32,035 nt of DNA from Planctomycetota bacterium (GTDB lineage Bacteria; Planctomycetota; Phycisphaerae; WQYP01). Below the pieces are notes generated by a model. It ran no database searches, was not told the origin of the DNA, and saw only the letters and a program-made list of their open reading frames with translations. A program made the translations under genes and the position numbers. Position 1 is the first letter of the stretch; each line of letters opens with the position of its first letter. Positions 14,697 through 22,985 of the stretch are shown piece by piece. The stretch covers positions 1 through 32,035 of the forward strand of contig JAKAVA010000109.1 of NCBI GenBank assembly GCA_021827645.1, read 5' to 3'.

Positions 14697-15797
14697 TTGT
14701 TTGAACTGACACCCGAAAATGTAATCGAGTATCTGTTGGCGAGAGATCAGATTACATCGACCGATGTGCTGATTCAGCAGCTTGGTGGCGGGGTTTCCAG
14801 CATGGTTCTCAAAGTGCTCGACATGAATGCCGGCGAGCCGGTCGGCACCGATCTGCGCACTCCGGGGCAGATCAAACGCGGTGTGCTGGATCAGCGCATG
14901 CGGGCGGGTAAATGTCTCGTGCTCAAACAGCCACGGGAACAGTTTCGCGTGGCCGCCGCCTGGCAGGTCGACTGCGATCGCATCTGGCTGGAGCGCGATG
15001 CACTTCAGATGCTTGCGGAGTTTATGCCGGTCGAAACCCTGCCGCGATTCCTCTGGGAAGATGCGGAGAATCTGGTACTGGCCATCAGCCCCGCGCCAAC
15101 TGAATACGTGAATCTTAAAACATCGCTCCTGGCCGGCAAAGGCAAACGCTGGTGGATCACACAGGCCGCTCGATGGCTGGCACATCTGCACCGTGCCACC
15201 ATGGGACGCGCTGGGCATGCCCGCTTCACCGATGCCCGCCTCTTTGAGCAACAACGCATCGATCCCTACTTCAGACACCTCCAGCCCAAGTATCCGCAAG
15301 TTGCCGCCCGATTGAGCGATCTGTGCCGCTTTCTGCTCTCGGATCCGATCTGCCTCATTCACGGCGACTATTCTCCGAAAAACATTCTCGTGAGCCCCGA
15401 GCCCAACGACCACTCGGGCGTGTTTGTCGTGGATTTTGAGGTGGTATTCGTCGGGCAGCCCATTTTTGATATCGCGACGCTTATGAATCACCTGCTGCTG
15501 AAAGGATTTTATCGGGCGCCGCACTGGCGGGCGTTTATGCTCATGGCCGATGAAGCGTGGCACGCGTACAGCCAGGCCGCCGGGCCGTCGCTGATCGCCG
15601 CCCATGCCGATTGGGGCGCGGTGCTGCTGGGCGCGCTGCTGCTGGCCCGCGTGGACGGCAAATCGCCGGTGGAATATCTGACAGATGAATCACGACGGGA
15701 GGCGGTACGGACATGTGCACTTGAATTATTAACGACCGGTGGGTCACTCGACGACGGCCTCGATATCGTCGGTGAACATCTCAATCGACTCGGCTAG
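14697..15797 (+). CDS. APH-family kinase, methylthioribose-kinase-like
   Basis: 366 residues. Kinase motifs are present: K77 in LVLKQ (ATP lysine), the HGDYSPKNIL catalytic loop (H222, D224, N229) and VVDFEV (metal Asp D246). The N-lobe run LVLKQPREQFRVAAAWQ, then DCDRIWLERDAL, resembles methylthioribose kinase (MtnK) more than antibiotic kinases, but the substrate is not proven and no methionine-salvage genes lie nearby. The start is TTG 14697, with GGAG at 14681-14684; no ATG in frame leaves the N-terminus intact. Cytoplasmic. Confidence 0.75.
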   Translation: MFELTPENVIEYLLARDQITSTDVLIQQLGGGVSSMVLKVLDMNAGEPVGTDLRTPGQIKRGVLDQRMRAGKCLVLKQPREQFRVAAAWQVDCDRIWLERDALQMLAEFMPVETLPRFLWEDAENLVLAISPAPTEYVNLKTSLLAGKGKRWWITQAARWLAHLHRATMGRAGHARFTDARLFEQQRIDPYFRHLQPKYPQVAARLSDLCRFLLSDPICLIHGDYSPKNILVSPEPNDHSGVFVVDFEVVFVGQPIFDIATLMNHLLLKGFYRAPHWRAFMLMADEAWHAYSQAAGPSLIAAHADWGAVLLGALLLARVDGKSPVEYLTDESRREAVRTCALELLTTGGSLDDGLDIVGEHLNRLG

Positions 15798-16029
15798 CGG
15801 TCCGCTGCTTTCATCGCTGAACATTCGGCGGTGCACCGATTCCAGCAGCAGCGGCGGCGGTAATCCCAGGTAAAAATGCCAGCGGGAAGAAACCGTGAGG
15901 AACTCGGCGGGCCGGGCTGTGAGGCTCGCGCCATTACCGTCACATCGGCTCGCAACGGTGGCGTGATTTCAATGATCTGACAACGCGATCATTTGAGCCG
16001 GGCGTAGAGAATGCGACCGGTGAGCCCGC
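15798..16029. other. Intergenic, nothing recognised
   Basis: Lies between two convergent genes (+ kinase and - DUF4870 gene). No gene or strong hairpin was seen. Confidence 0.5.
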
Positions 16030-16392
16030 TTATTTGAGGAAGCGAATGGCGATTGGGCACCGGTATATCTCCCCTGCCGAGGACTTCACCGCTCCAATGA
16101 TCGAGAAGATGATCAACAGCAACCCCACCACCGGTAAGAGCAGCAACCCGATAAAGACGAATGCGAGGAGGATACAGCCAAAGACGTATATGAGGAACGA
16201 CAATTGGAAGTTGAGCGCCTCGCGTGTGACATCGCGAAGCCAGCCGGGCTTGTCATGGTTTAACAGATAGAAAATCAAGCTGGGGATGAATCCGAAAAAT
16301 ACTCCCAGCACCCAGACGAGGATGGCCATGTTCTTATCCTCCTTGGACGGGGAGTTATCTGTGGATGGAGACGCCTGTGGAATACCTGACAT
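16030..16392 (-). CDS. DUF4870-family small membrane protein
   Basis: 120 residues. The sequence has the DUF4870 (Tic20-like) layout: a short polar N-terminus, helix 1 (ILVWVLGVFFGFIPSLIFYL), the conserved stretch VTREALNFQLSFLIYVFGC, then LLLLPVVGLLLIIFSIIGA with Gly/Pro, and a C-terminal GEIYRCPIAIRFL. About three transmembrane helices; cytoplasmic membrane; function not known. A very strong ribosome site AAGGAGG lies six bases before ATG 16392. Confidence 0.85.
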   Translation of the reverse strand: MSGIPQASPSTDNSPSKEDKNMAILVWVLGVFFGFIPSLIFYLLNHDKPGWLRDVTREALNFQLSFLIYVFGCILLAFVFIGLLLLPVVGLLLIIFSIIGAVKSSAGEIYRCPIAIRFLK

Positions 16393-16539
16393 CGGAAACC
16401 TCCTTCTCGTTTTGTTAACCCATGCGCAGCCGACGTGGACATGCGCCGACTGTAAATTGATAATGAAAGTGTACCGGCAGAATTATTGGGACGCAAGTAA
16501 CGCTGGCCGCCGGGATGGGCTTTCTACCCCGGCCTGCGG

Positions 16540-17532
16540 TTACCGCGTGCGTATCCAGTGCTCTGTCGGCGGGCCGCAGCGTTCCAGATGGGGCGCCATC
16601 TCGGCGAGCCATCGCTGGGCATCGGAATAGTATCCGGCGGTCGGTTTGACGCCGCTGCCGGTTTCCGAATGCCACCAGATATTAAACTGCTCCATCGCCC
16701 GCTCTCGAACGTATTTGCAGATCATGCTCGCCCAGGCGGTCGCCAGGCAGGCCTGCTCCCCCTTCTGCTGAAAATCAATGCGAATGACGCCCTCCGGCCG
16801 CGCCCATTGGTAGCGGCTCAGCAGCGGGGATTCCTGATACACCCGCCACATCGCTTCTGGAAATGTCCTCATCAGCATATCGAGATACCGATCGCGGGCG
16901 CCGTTTTTGTCCACAACGATCCACGCATCGCCCTGCCCGCATCGGTCCACGAGTTCCCGCAGCAGCATCATCCCGTGCGTGCTTAATACTGCCGCCTTAT
17001 TGTTGGTTTTGGCGGTAAGCTGGTTGAATTGATGTTCGTCGATCACCGCGGTGCGGGCCATGGAGAGACGGATGTTTCGTGCGGCCATGCGGCTCTTCAC
17101 CATGGAACGGGTGATGCCGAGGGTTCCTTCATCGGCCCAGCGCGGAACGGGGGCCTCTTTCCAGTTGTACCAAGGCAGGGGGCAGTTTGCCTGCCACCCC
17201 AGCGATTGGGCGAGGTGCTCAAGCGTGGTGGGGGGGGCGGAACGGCAACCGAGTTCAGCGGCCAATACGCTCGCGAGTTCCAGATGCACAAGGCCGTTCT
17301 GCAGTCGGTGCACCAGTTTGCTGTCGGCAACCATCAATGCGGCATGCGGAAGTGGCGGGCGCAGAGCGACTGCGGGGGCGAGCAGCGCGGCGATATCGGG
17401 CATTTCGTCGCCGAGCGAGCCGGGCAATTCAAAGGCGACGGCGCTGATGATCAGCGGGCCCAGCAGGGGGCCGTAACCGGCTTCATCCATACCTGCGATC
17501 ATGATCGGCATATCGTTTCTGTCCAACCCCAT
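16540..17532 (-). CDS. Divergent ribonuclease HII-like protein
   Basis: About 330 residues, against roughly 200 for typical RNase HII. The N-terminus IAGMDEAGYGPLLGPL is the RNase HII signature with D16 and E17, but the usual Arg in DEAGRG is Tyr. VADSK is the conserved second block, WIVVDKNGARDRY carries a likely third acidic residue, and ATAWASMICKYVRERAM is the conserved helix near the end. RNase HII removes ribonucleotides and RNA from RNA-DNA hybrids. The extra length sits between residues about 60 and 200. ATG 17532 is my preferred start; an in-frame TTG at 17544 or ATG 17511 is possible. It lies downstream of the GH36-like gene by 161 bases. Confidence 0.75.
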   Translation of the reverse strand: MGLDRNDMPIMIAGMDEAGYGPLLGPLIISAVAFELPGSLGDEMPDIAALLAPAVALRPPLPHAALMVADSKLVHRLQNGLVHLELASVLAAELGCRSAPPTTLEHLAQSLGWQANCPLPWYNWKEAPVPRWADEGTLGITRSMVKSRMAARNIRLSMARTAVIDEHQFNQLTAKTNNKAAVLSTHGMMLLRELVDRCGQGDAWIVVDKNGARDRYLDMLMRTFPEAMWRVYQESPLLSRYQWARPEGVIRIDFQQKGEQACLATAWASMICKYVRERAMEQFNIWWHSETGSGVKPTAGYYSDAQRWLAEMAPHLERCGPPTEHWIRTR

Positions 17533-17693
17533 GCCCGCTCTCAAAATTCAATGCGGCGTTCCATACCGATGCTTATGGTAACAGGAGACCGATTGGGCAG
17601 CGAAACCCATCATGATCGGCTCGGGCGGAGTGCACACGGCGTTTTGCGGGAAAGAATCGCATGGCTATGCAGACAAACGGCCTCTGATAAGTA

Positions 17694-19742
17694 TTATTTG
17701 CCGCTTACCACCTTGTATTGAAGATAGAGGAATCCCGGTGCCGTCGGGATGGTAAAATTCACTTTTCCTGAGGCCGGAACATGAACGGTGCGTTCTGTGC
17801 GGGTAAGCAGATTGGTGATGGTCAGTGTCCGGCCGGCCACGAAATCCAGGGCCACTTTATGGTGCTCATGGTGATTGTTCACCTGCCGAAAAAGTGTGAT
17901 AAAGCCGGTGTCGGTACGAAAATTCTGGTTTTGAAATCCCGACCATGTGGCATTGTCGGGCAGTTTGCCGATGGGGAAAACATACCCGGCATACATGGCC
18001 GATCGATGAGCTTTGTAGACGGCGATCAATTTTCGGAGTTTTTGGCGTGTGGCCGGGGTAAAGAGATGCGTCGGCGTGAAGAAGATCGGTGATCCCATGA
18101 TGGTTTGCATGAAGCAATAGCTATTGGGGTAGCGCCATGCGTCGGATAGGGTGCGACTGACCAAATCCACATCGGACGTGGGGATTTGAAATTCATTGAG
18201 ATTGACATACTTGGCCACCTGCCAGGCATCGCGCAATACCAGATACGGCACATAGATGACATTTTGAGGTTGCCGGGTCTGCCGATTTTCCAGAAAGATA
18301 TTGCCATACTGGCGTCCAAAATAATATCCGATCCGCGGCGACTTTTCGGTGATATCCCAGTTGATGCTTACGCGATGGTGGCTGAGAAGAATCAGGCGGC
18401 GGGCACGAGCTGTTACCCGCGCAACGTCGCGCATGCGTGGAAAAACACCCAAATCAATTTTGAAGTATCTGAAGCCGCCGTGATCGTAGTTCCATGCCAT
18501 GTCCGTATACGGGCAGGCCGCCGAGCACCATAATCCAAGCCTGACTCCCTCCCTGGCCGCACGGGCACGGATGGTTTTCCATCCATCGGGGTAAACCGGC
18601 CGCCATGACGGTTGGCGGTTGTGGCGTTTTCGTTCCCAGCCGCCATCAATCTCGAGTGCGTCGATGCCGAGATTCGCCTGACTTTTGATTTCTTTGAGCA
18701 CATTATTGAGGCGAGCGCCGCGAGCCGCTTCATCGCCCCAGGTATTGGTCATGATGTAGATATCCTGCCGGGGATGAATGGGGAAGCGCGTCCGGTCGAA
18801 GCGTTTAAGTGCGCGCTGCATGGCCAACCCATTACCGTGGTAGACGATAACCCAGCTCGCCCAACAGTCGTGATAGGTTGAATGGTGCACATCGTGGAGA
18901 AACCAGCCGGTGCCGGTATTTGCCAGGCCGTGCTGATTCCATTGAAACCATCCCGTATTTGCGCCCAGATGGGGAGTATTAACACATTTGTGCGATTCCT
19001 TGACCATGATCAGGCCGTTGCCATGATGATCGCTTATGTCCGCCACACTGGCCCACATGACTTTTCCGTGCGCAGCGGCCGACGTATTCCGCTGGGTACG
19101 GAGAATGGGCGTACCGGGTTTATCGCGACGTTGGGTATCGGCGTAGTAGCCGATCCATGTGACGATCTTTCCCGCAAGATTGACGGGTACGCGATCCACC
19201 ACACCGGGCGATGCGTAGTTGTCGCGTGTATCTATTCGGTGGTCGGCTGCGAATACGGTTGCGTGCAGGCGTCGCACCTGCACCTGCGTGCGTAAACCGG
19301 ATACACCGGGAAAAGCCCAGATCACATAGCGCAGGCCGATATTATTCCGGGGATAGACGATAACGGCCTGCACGGTGAGATGCGGGGAAGTAAATCCCTG
19401 ATCGTTGCCTTCATGCGCCCGGAGAGAAATCAGTTTGCCGCCGCCGGTCAATGACGGAAAGGCCCAGTCGGCGGAGGCATCGGGTGTTGCGTGATTCCAT
19501 TGATGATGGTTGCGTAGATTTGTGATACATGTGGTCAGAAAACCGCGTCCCGTCCAGCGCCACCGGCGCTCGATTCGACCGGTGTTTACAATCAGATTGT
19601 TTCCGCTGACCCAGGCACGGGCGGATTTAAATGAAACGTCGAGATGCGGCAGTGCGGCCCAAAGCGGCCCGGTGAGCAGCAGCACCGCAACCGTTGCCAC
19701 CAGTTTGGTCATACTCCGAGTGATCCTTATGGCCACCATCAA
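17694..19742 (-). CDS. Secreted glycoside hydrolase, GH36/alpha-galactosidase-like
   Basis: 682 residues. A signal peptide (about residues 12-30, LVATVAVLLLTGPLWAA) and an N-terminal beta-rich domain (30-320) precede a TIM barrel (about 325-600): YIMTNTWGD (333-337), ALEIDGGW (D366), RLGLWCSAAC and RYFKIDLG, where D430 occupies the position of the catalytic nucleophile in GH36-like clans. The C-terminal beta-domain runs to the end. The sugar cleaved is not known. The start at ATG 19742 has GAGG nine bases upstream (minus strand); a second ATG eleven codons later also precedes the signal. Its leader carries an intrinsic terminator (19958-19991). Confidence 0.75.
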   Translation of the reverse strand: MMVAIRITRSMTKLVATVAVLLLTGPLWAALPHLDVSFKSARAWVSGNNLIVNTGRIERRWRWTGRGFLTTCITNLRNHHQWNHATPDASADWAFPSLTGGGKLISLRAHEGNDQGFTSPHLTVQAVIVYPRNNIGLRYVIWAFPGVSGLRTQVQVRRLHATVFAADHRIDTRDNYASPGVVDRVPVNLAGKIVTWIGYYADTQRRDKPGTPILRTQRNTSAAAHGKVMWASVADISDHHGNGLIMVKESHKCVNTPHLGANTGWFQWNQHGLANTGTGWFLHDVHHSTYHDCWASWVIVYHGNGLAMQRALKRFDRTRFPIHPRQDIYIMTNTWGDEAARGARLNNVLKEIKSQANLGIDALEIDGGWERKRHNRQPSWRPVYPDGWKTIRARAAREGVRLGLWCSAACPYTDMAWNYDHGGFRYFKIDLGVFPRMRDVARVTARARRLILLSHHRVSINWDITEKSPRIGYYFGRQYGNIFLENRQTRQPQNVIYVPYLVLRDAWQVAKYVNLNEFQIPTSDVDLVSRTLSDAWRYPNSYCFMQTIMGSPIFFTPTHLFTPATRQKLRKLIAVYKAHRSAMYAGYVFPIGKLPDNATWSGFQNQNFRTDTGFITLFRQVNNHHEHHKVALDFVAGRTLTITNLLTRTERTVHVPASGKVNFTIPTAPGFLYLQYKVVSGK

Positions 19743-20250
19743 GATAATCCTCGCGTTGCCTGAGCCGCGACTGTATTGGTAATCGGCACGCCTTTTCAGG
19801 GATCATACGGCCACGGACGAATTTCAGGCCATTATTCAGCCGTTGCCATACCAGGTTTAATCAGCTGCCATCGGAATGAATCCTTATTGCACATCCTCCA
19901 GATGCTGAAAAAAAGCGGAACATCAAACTGCCGCTCACGCAATGTAATGTCTGGGCAAAGAAAAAAAAAGGAACTGTCGGCAAACCGACAGCTCCCGGCG
20001 GAAGAGAGGTGTGATGGACGAAGCTCAGGCATGCACCGCCAAGGGTGTCTGCCGTCAGGCCGCTCCGGGCATTCCCTGATCGTTGCGATAGAGCTTTACA
20101 CACGCAGCGGGCGTGACGCAGGAAAGATTAACCGACCGCGACTATCGTTTGATGAGCAAACGGCTAATGTTTGGATAAACCGCCGGGCGGCGTGTACCGC
20201 AGAGAATCCGGCCGGATGCGGGGTAGAGCCGCTTTCGGTAAGATGCCTGC
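19743..20250. other. 508-base intergenic leader region
   Basis: No gene was recognised on either strand. The minus strand contains a strong terminator hairpin (19958-19991) about 215 bases before the glycosidase start, with no coding sequence upstream of it. The + strand is the 5' region of tatD, which has only a weak ribosome-like GGTAAG before ATG 20251. Confidence 0.5.
19958..19991 (-). terminator. Intrinsic terminator or attenuator in the leader of the glycosidase gene
   Basis: CTGTCGG pairs with CCGACAG (19974-19980 with 19985-19991, loop of four). On the minus strand it is followed by a T-rich run (about twelve T in fifteen bases, 19972-19958). No minus-strand gene ends here, so it either ends a small RNA or acts as a leader terminator upstream of the gene starting at 19742. 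Confidence 0.65.
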
Positions 20251-21027
20251 ATGCTTATTGATACGCATTGCCACCTGACCTACCCCGGATTGATTGAGCA
20301 GGCGGAAGCCGTTGTGGCTCGCGCTGCGGATGCCGGTGTCACCCGCCTGATCACCATCGGTACGGACGCTGACGATCATCCGAAAGTGTTGCAGCAGCTT
20401 CGGCGGTTTGCGGGTGTTTTTGGCGCATTAGGGGTGCATCCGCATCACGCTCACGAGGTGTCGGGAGATTTTATCGTCAGGATGCGGGAATATTTCAGAC
20501 AGGAACCCAAAATCCTGGCGGTGGGAGAGTGCGGCCTCGATTATCACCATGCGTCCGCACCCCGCGACGTGCAGGCGGGCGTATTTGAAGCGCAGTTGGC
20601 GTTGGCTGCGGAATTGAATCTTCCGCTGATTCTCCATGTGCGCGATGCCCATGACGACGCATCGGCCATTGTTCGCAACCAGCGGCCCAAGGATTTTGTC
20701 GTGCACTGCTTCACCGGCAGCGTGGCGGAAGTCAGGACGTGGCTTGACCTCGGGGCGTCTATCGGATTTACGGGAATTGTTACCTACAAAAATGCCGCCC
20801 ACGTGGCCGATGCGTGCAGAGCGGTTCCGGACGACCGCCTGCTGGTGGAAACAGACGCACCTTATTTATCGCCGGTACCAAGGCGAAGTATTAAAATTAA
20901 CGAGCCGGCGTTTGTTGTTCACACGGCGGAGCATATCGCCGCTCTTCGCGGGGTAACTCCCGCACAAATCGCAGACGTAACAACCGCCAATGCCGGGCGG
21001 CTTTTCGGGCGAAAGCTGACTGCTTAA
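20251..21027 (+). CDS. tatD: TatD-family Mg-dependent DNase
   Basis: 258 residues, the family's normal length. Motifs: MLIDTHCHL (metal ligands H6 and H8), GVHPHHA, VGECGLDYHH (E93), LPLILHVRDAHDD, VVHCFTGS and LLVETDAPYL (Asp). TatD-type enzymes are TIM-barrel metallo-hydrolases acting as 3'-5' exonucleases and in repair or degradation of DNA; the E. coli relatives are YcfH and TatD. It is the only + strand gene in this stretch and ends 22 bases before the convergent oxidoreductase gene. Cytoplasmic. Confidence 0.93.
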   Translation: MLIDTHCHLTYPGLIEQAEAVVARAADAGVTRLITIGTDADDHPKVLQQLRRFAGVFGALGVHPHHAHEVSGDFIVRMREYFRQEPKILAVGECGLDYHHASAPRDVQAGVFEAQLALAAELNLPLILHVRDAHDDASAIVRNQRPKDFVVHCFTGSVAEVRTWLDLGASIGFTGIVTYKNAAHVADACRAVPDDRLLVETDAPYLSPVPRRSIKINEPAFVVHTAEHIAALRGVTPAQIADVTTANAGRLFGRKLTA

Positions 21028-21049
21028 ATCTTTATGGCGATTGCGGTGT

Positions 21050-22093
21050 TCAGCCGGGCGCCGATTGGGATTGCCAGGCATGTTCGGCGATGGACTCGGT
21101 AATCTTTTCCGCAATATCCACAGCCCGCAGACCGTCAGCGCCCGATACCTCAGGAGCAGAGCGAGTTCGCACGGCGTGTAAGAATGATTCAAGCTCCACC
21201 TGCAGCGGTTCGCGATCTTCAATGGTGAGCGGTTCGTAGTTGACCAGTCCGGTGTAGTCGAGGTCGGCCAGTTCGGCAACTTCGCCGCTGCGGATTTTGG
21301 CTTTCAGATGATCGAGCTGATCCTGATTGGCGGTGCGCCGAATGACAACGCCCGCCTTTTTATGATAATCCGCTGATACATACATATCCCGGCTGAAGAG
21401 TCGCATTTTACGCTCGGTCTTGGTTGCCAGGCGCGATGCCGTAAGGTTAGCAACGCATCCGTTGGCGAAGACGAGCCGGGCATTGGCGATATCTTCAAAA
21501 TCAGAAATCACCGATACGCCGACGGCGGCCACGGATTTCACTGGAGCACCCACAAAGTGGCCGACGATATCGATATCGTGAATCATCATGTCGAGCACCA
21601 CGCCGATATCAATGCTGCGAAAGGTCATGGGGCTGACGCGTTGAACCTCAATGAAGTGCGGCTCGAGCTTGTACCGGCTCAACGCCCGCACCACCGGATT
21701 GAATCGCTCGGAATGTCCCACCTGCAATACACGGCCGCAGCGGTGGGCGTGTTCGATAATCGCGTGACCATCCGCAGCCGTTGGTGCGAGTGGCTTTTCA
21801 ATCAAGGTATCAATGCCGGCATCAAAAAGTTCGGCGGCGATGGCCCGGTGGTGGACGGTGGGTGCTGCGATCGATGCGGCCATGGGGCGGATTCCGGCAC
21901 TGAGCATTGAGTGCACATCGGCAAATCCCCGGCACCCATGGCTTGAGGCCAGTTCGGTGCGGCGCTTCTCGTCGCTGTCCAGAACCGCAACCAGGTGGCA
22001 CCCCGGCATGGCGGAATAAATGCGTGCGTGATGGCGGCCCATTCGTCCGGCACCGATGACGGCTACATCCACGGGCGCGGATTCATTCACCAT
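21050..22093 (-). CDS. Gfo/Idh/MocA oxidoreductase, last gene of the lpx operon (GnnA-like context)
   Basis: 347 residues. N-terminal Rossmann fold with VAVIGAGRMGRHHARIY (nucleotide-binding G-x-G-x-x-G), the LIEKPLAP box and the C-terminal substrate domain with MIHDIDIVGHF. ATG 22093 is chosen (GGAAGGA upstream); it overlaps the end of lpxA by 11 bases, so translation is coupled. In Acidithiobacillus and Leptospira a Gfo/Idh enzyme (GnnA) beside lpxA acts with the transaminase GnnB to make the 3-amino UDP-GlcNAc used by LpxA. No gnnB is present in this window, so this role is only suggested by position; other sugar oxidations are possible. Confidence 0.85.
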   Translation of the reverse strand: MVNESAPVDVAVIGAGRMGRHHARIYSAMPGCHLVAVLDSDEKRRTELASSHGCRGFADVHSMLSAGIRPMAASIAAPTVHHRAIAAELFDAGIDTLIEKPLAPTAADGHAIIEHAHRCGRVLQVGHSERFNPVVRALSRYKLEPHFIEVQRVSPMTFRSIDIGVVLDMMIHDIDIVGHFVGAPVKSVAAVGVSVISDFEDIANARLVFANGCVANLTASRLATKTERKMRLFSRDMYVSADYHKKAGVVIRRTANQDQLDHLKAKIRSGEVAELADLDYTGLVNYEPLTIEDREPLQVELESFLHAVRTRSAPEVSGADGLRAVDIAEKITESIAEHAWQSQSAPG

Positions 22094-22964
22094 CGGCAGG
22101 ATTTCCTTCCCGCGATGTTTGGCCATCACCATTCGGGGGTGTTTTCGGGCCGCGGACGGATTCCAGATATCGGCCCGACTTCCCCAGTGCCGAGCGCTCA
22201 ATGAATTCCACCAATTCAAGCACCTCCGGTTGCTGGGGGTATTTCTCCCGCACCTGACGGATTCCCACCGTTGCAGGAATGTCCTGGCAGTAGATTATGC
22301 GATAGGCTTCTTTGAGTGCCTGCATGACGGTTGGCGAAAATCCCCGCCGCTTAAGACCGACGCGGTTGATTCCGCGCACCGCCGGCGGTGCCCCGCCATA
22401 CATGGTGTAGGGGGGCACATCGTGGACAATGGCCAGCACCCCGCCGATGAACGCGTGACGCCCGACGGAAACAAAGTGCGTCAACGCCGATGCACCGGAA
22501 ACAATCACCCAATCCTGCAGGTGGCAGTGGCCCGCCAGCAGAACGTTATTGGCCAGAATGCAGTGATGATCAATGATGCAGTCGTGGGCAACGTGGGCGC
22601 CGGCCATGAAGAGATTCCGTGAGCCGATGCGTGTGACACCGCCCCCATCTTCCGTGCCGACATGGGCCGACGAATATTCGCGGAACGTGTTATGATCACC
22701 GATCTCCAGACGGCATCGGCCACCGCGGTATTTGAGGTCCTGCGGAATACTTCCGACGGTGCAGAATGGGAAGAATTTATTCCCCGCCCCGGCGATCGTA
22801 TCCCCATCAATACAGGCATGATGACTCACCACGCATCCCGGGCCGAGCTTCACGTTGGCTCCGACCCAGGCATAGGCGCCCACCGTTACATCCGGGGCAA
22901 GCTGAGCTCCGGATTCAATAACCGCAGTGGGGTGAATGCGATGCGTATCGGCAGGTTCAGACAT
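22083..22964 (-). CDS. lpxA: Acyl-ACP--UDP-N-acetylglucosamine O-acyltransferase (LpxA)
   Basis: 293 residues (E. coli enzyme 262); the extra length is mostly a ~30-residue C-terminal tail rich in Gly, Pro and polar residues. It catalyses the first step of lipid A synthesis in the cytoplasm. Left-handed beta-helix hexapeptide repeats run through the first ~190 residues. Signatures: GSIPQDLKYRG, NLFMAGAHVAHDCI with catalytic H127 (E. coli H125), and HDVPPY followed by VGLKRRGFS. GAGAGG lies before ATG 22964, which is 21 bases after the lpxC/fabZ stop. Confidence 0.95.
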   Translation of the reverse strand: MSEPADTHRIHPTAVIESGAQLAPDVTVGAYAWVGANVKLGPGCVVSHHACIDGDTIAGAGNKFFPFCTVGSIPQDLKYRGGRCRLEIGDHNTFREYSSAHVGTEDGGGVTRIGSRNLFMAGAHVAHDCIIDHHCILANNVLLAGHCHLQDWVIVSGASALTHFVSVGRHAFIGGVLAIVHDVPPYTMYGGAPPAVRGINRVGLKRRGFSPTVMQALKEAYRIIYCQDIPATVGIRQVREKYPQQPEVLELVEFIERSALGKSGRYLESVRGPKTPPNGDGQTSREGNPADGE

Positions 22965-22985
22965 CGTACCTCTCGAAGAACCGGA

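Noticed and set aside
14406..15605. Minus-strand open frame of 399 codons
   Set aside because: It is antisense to the kinase, which carries HGDYSPKN and VVDFE motifs.
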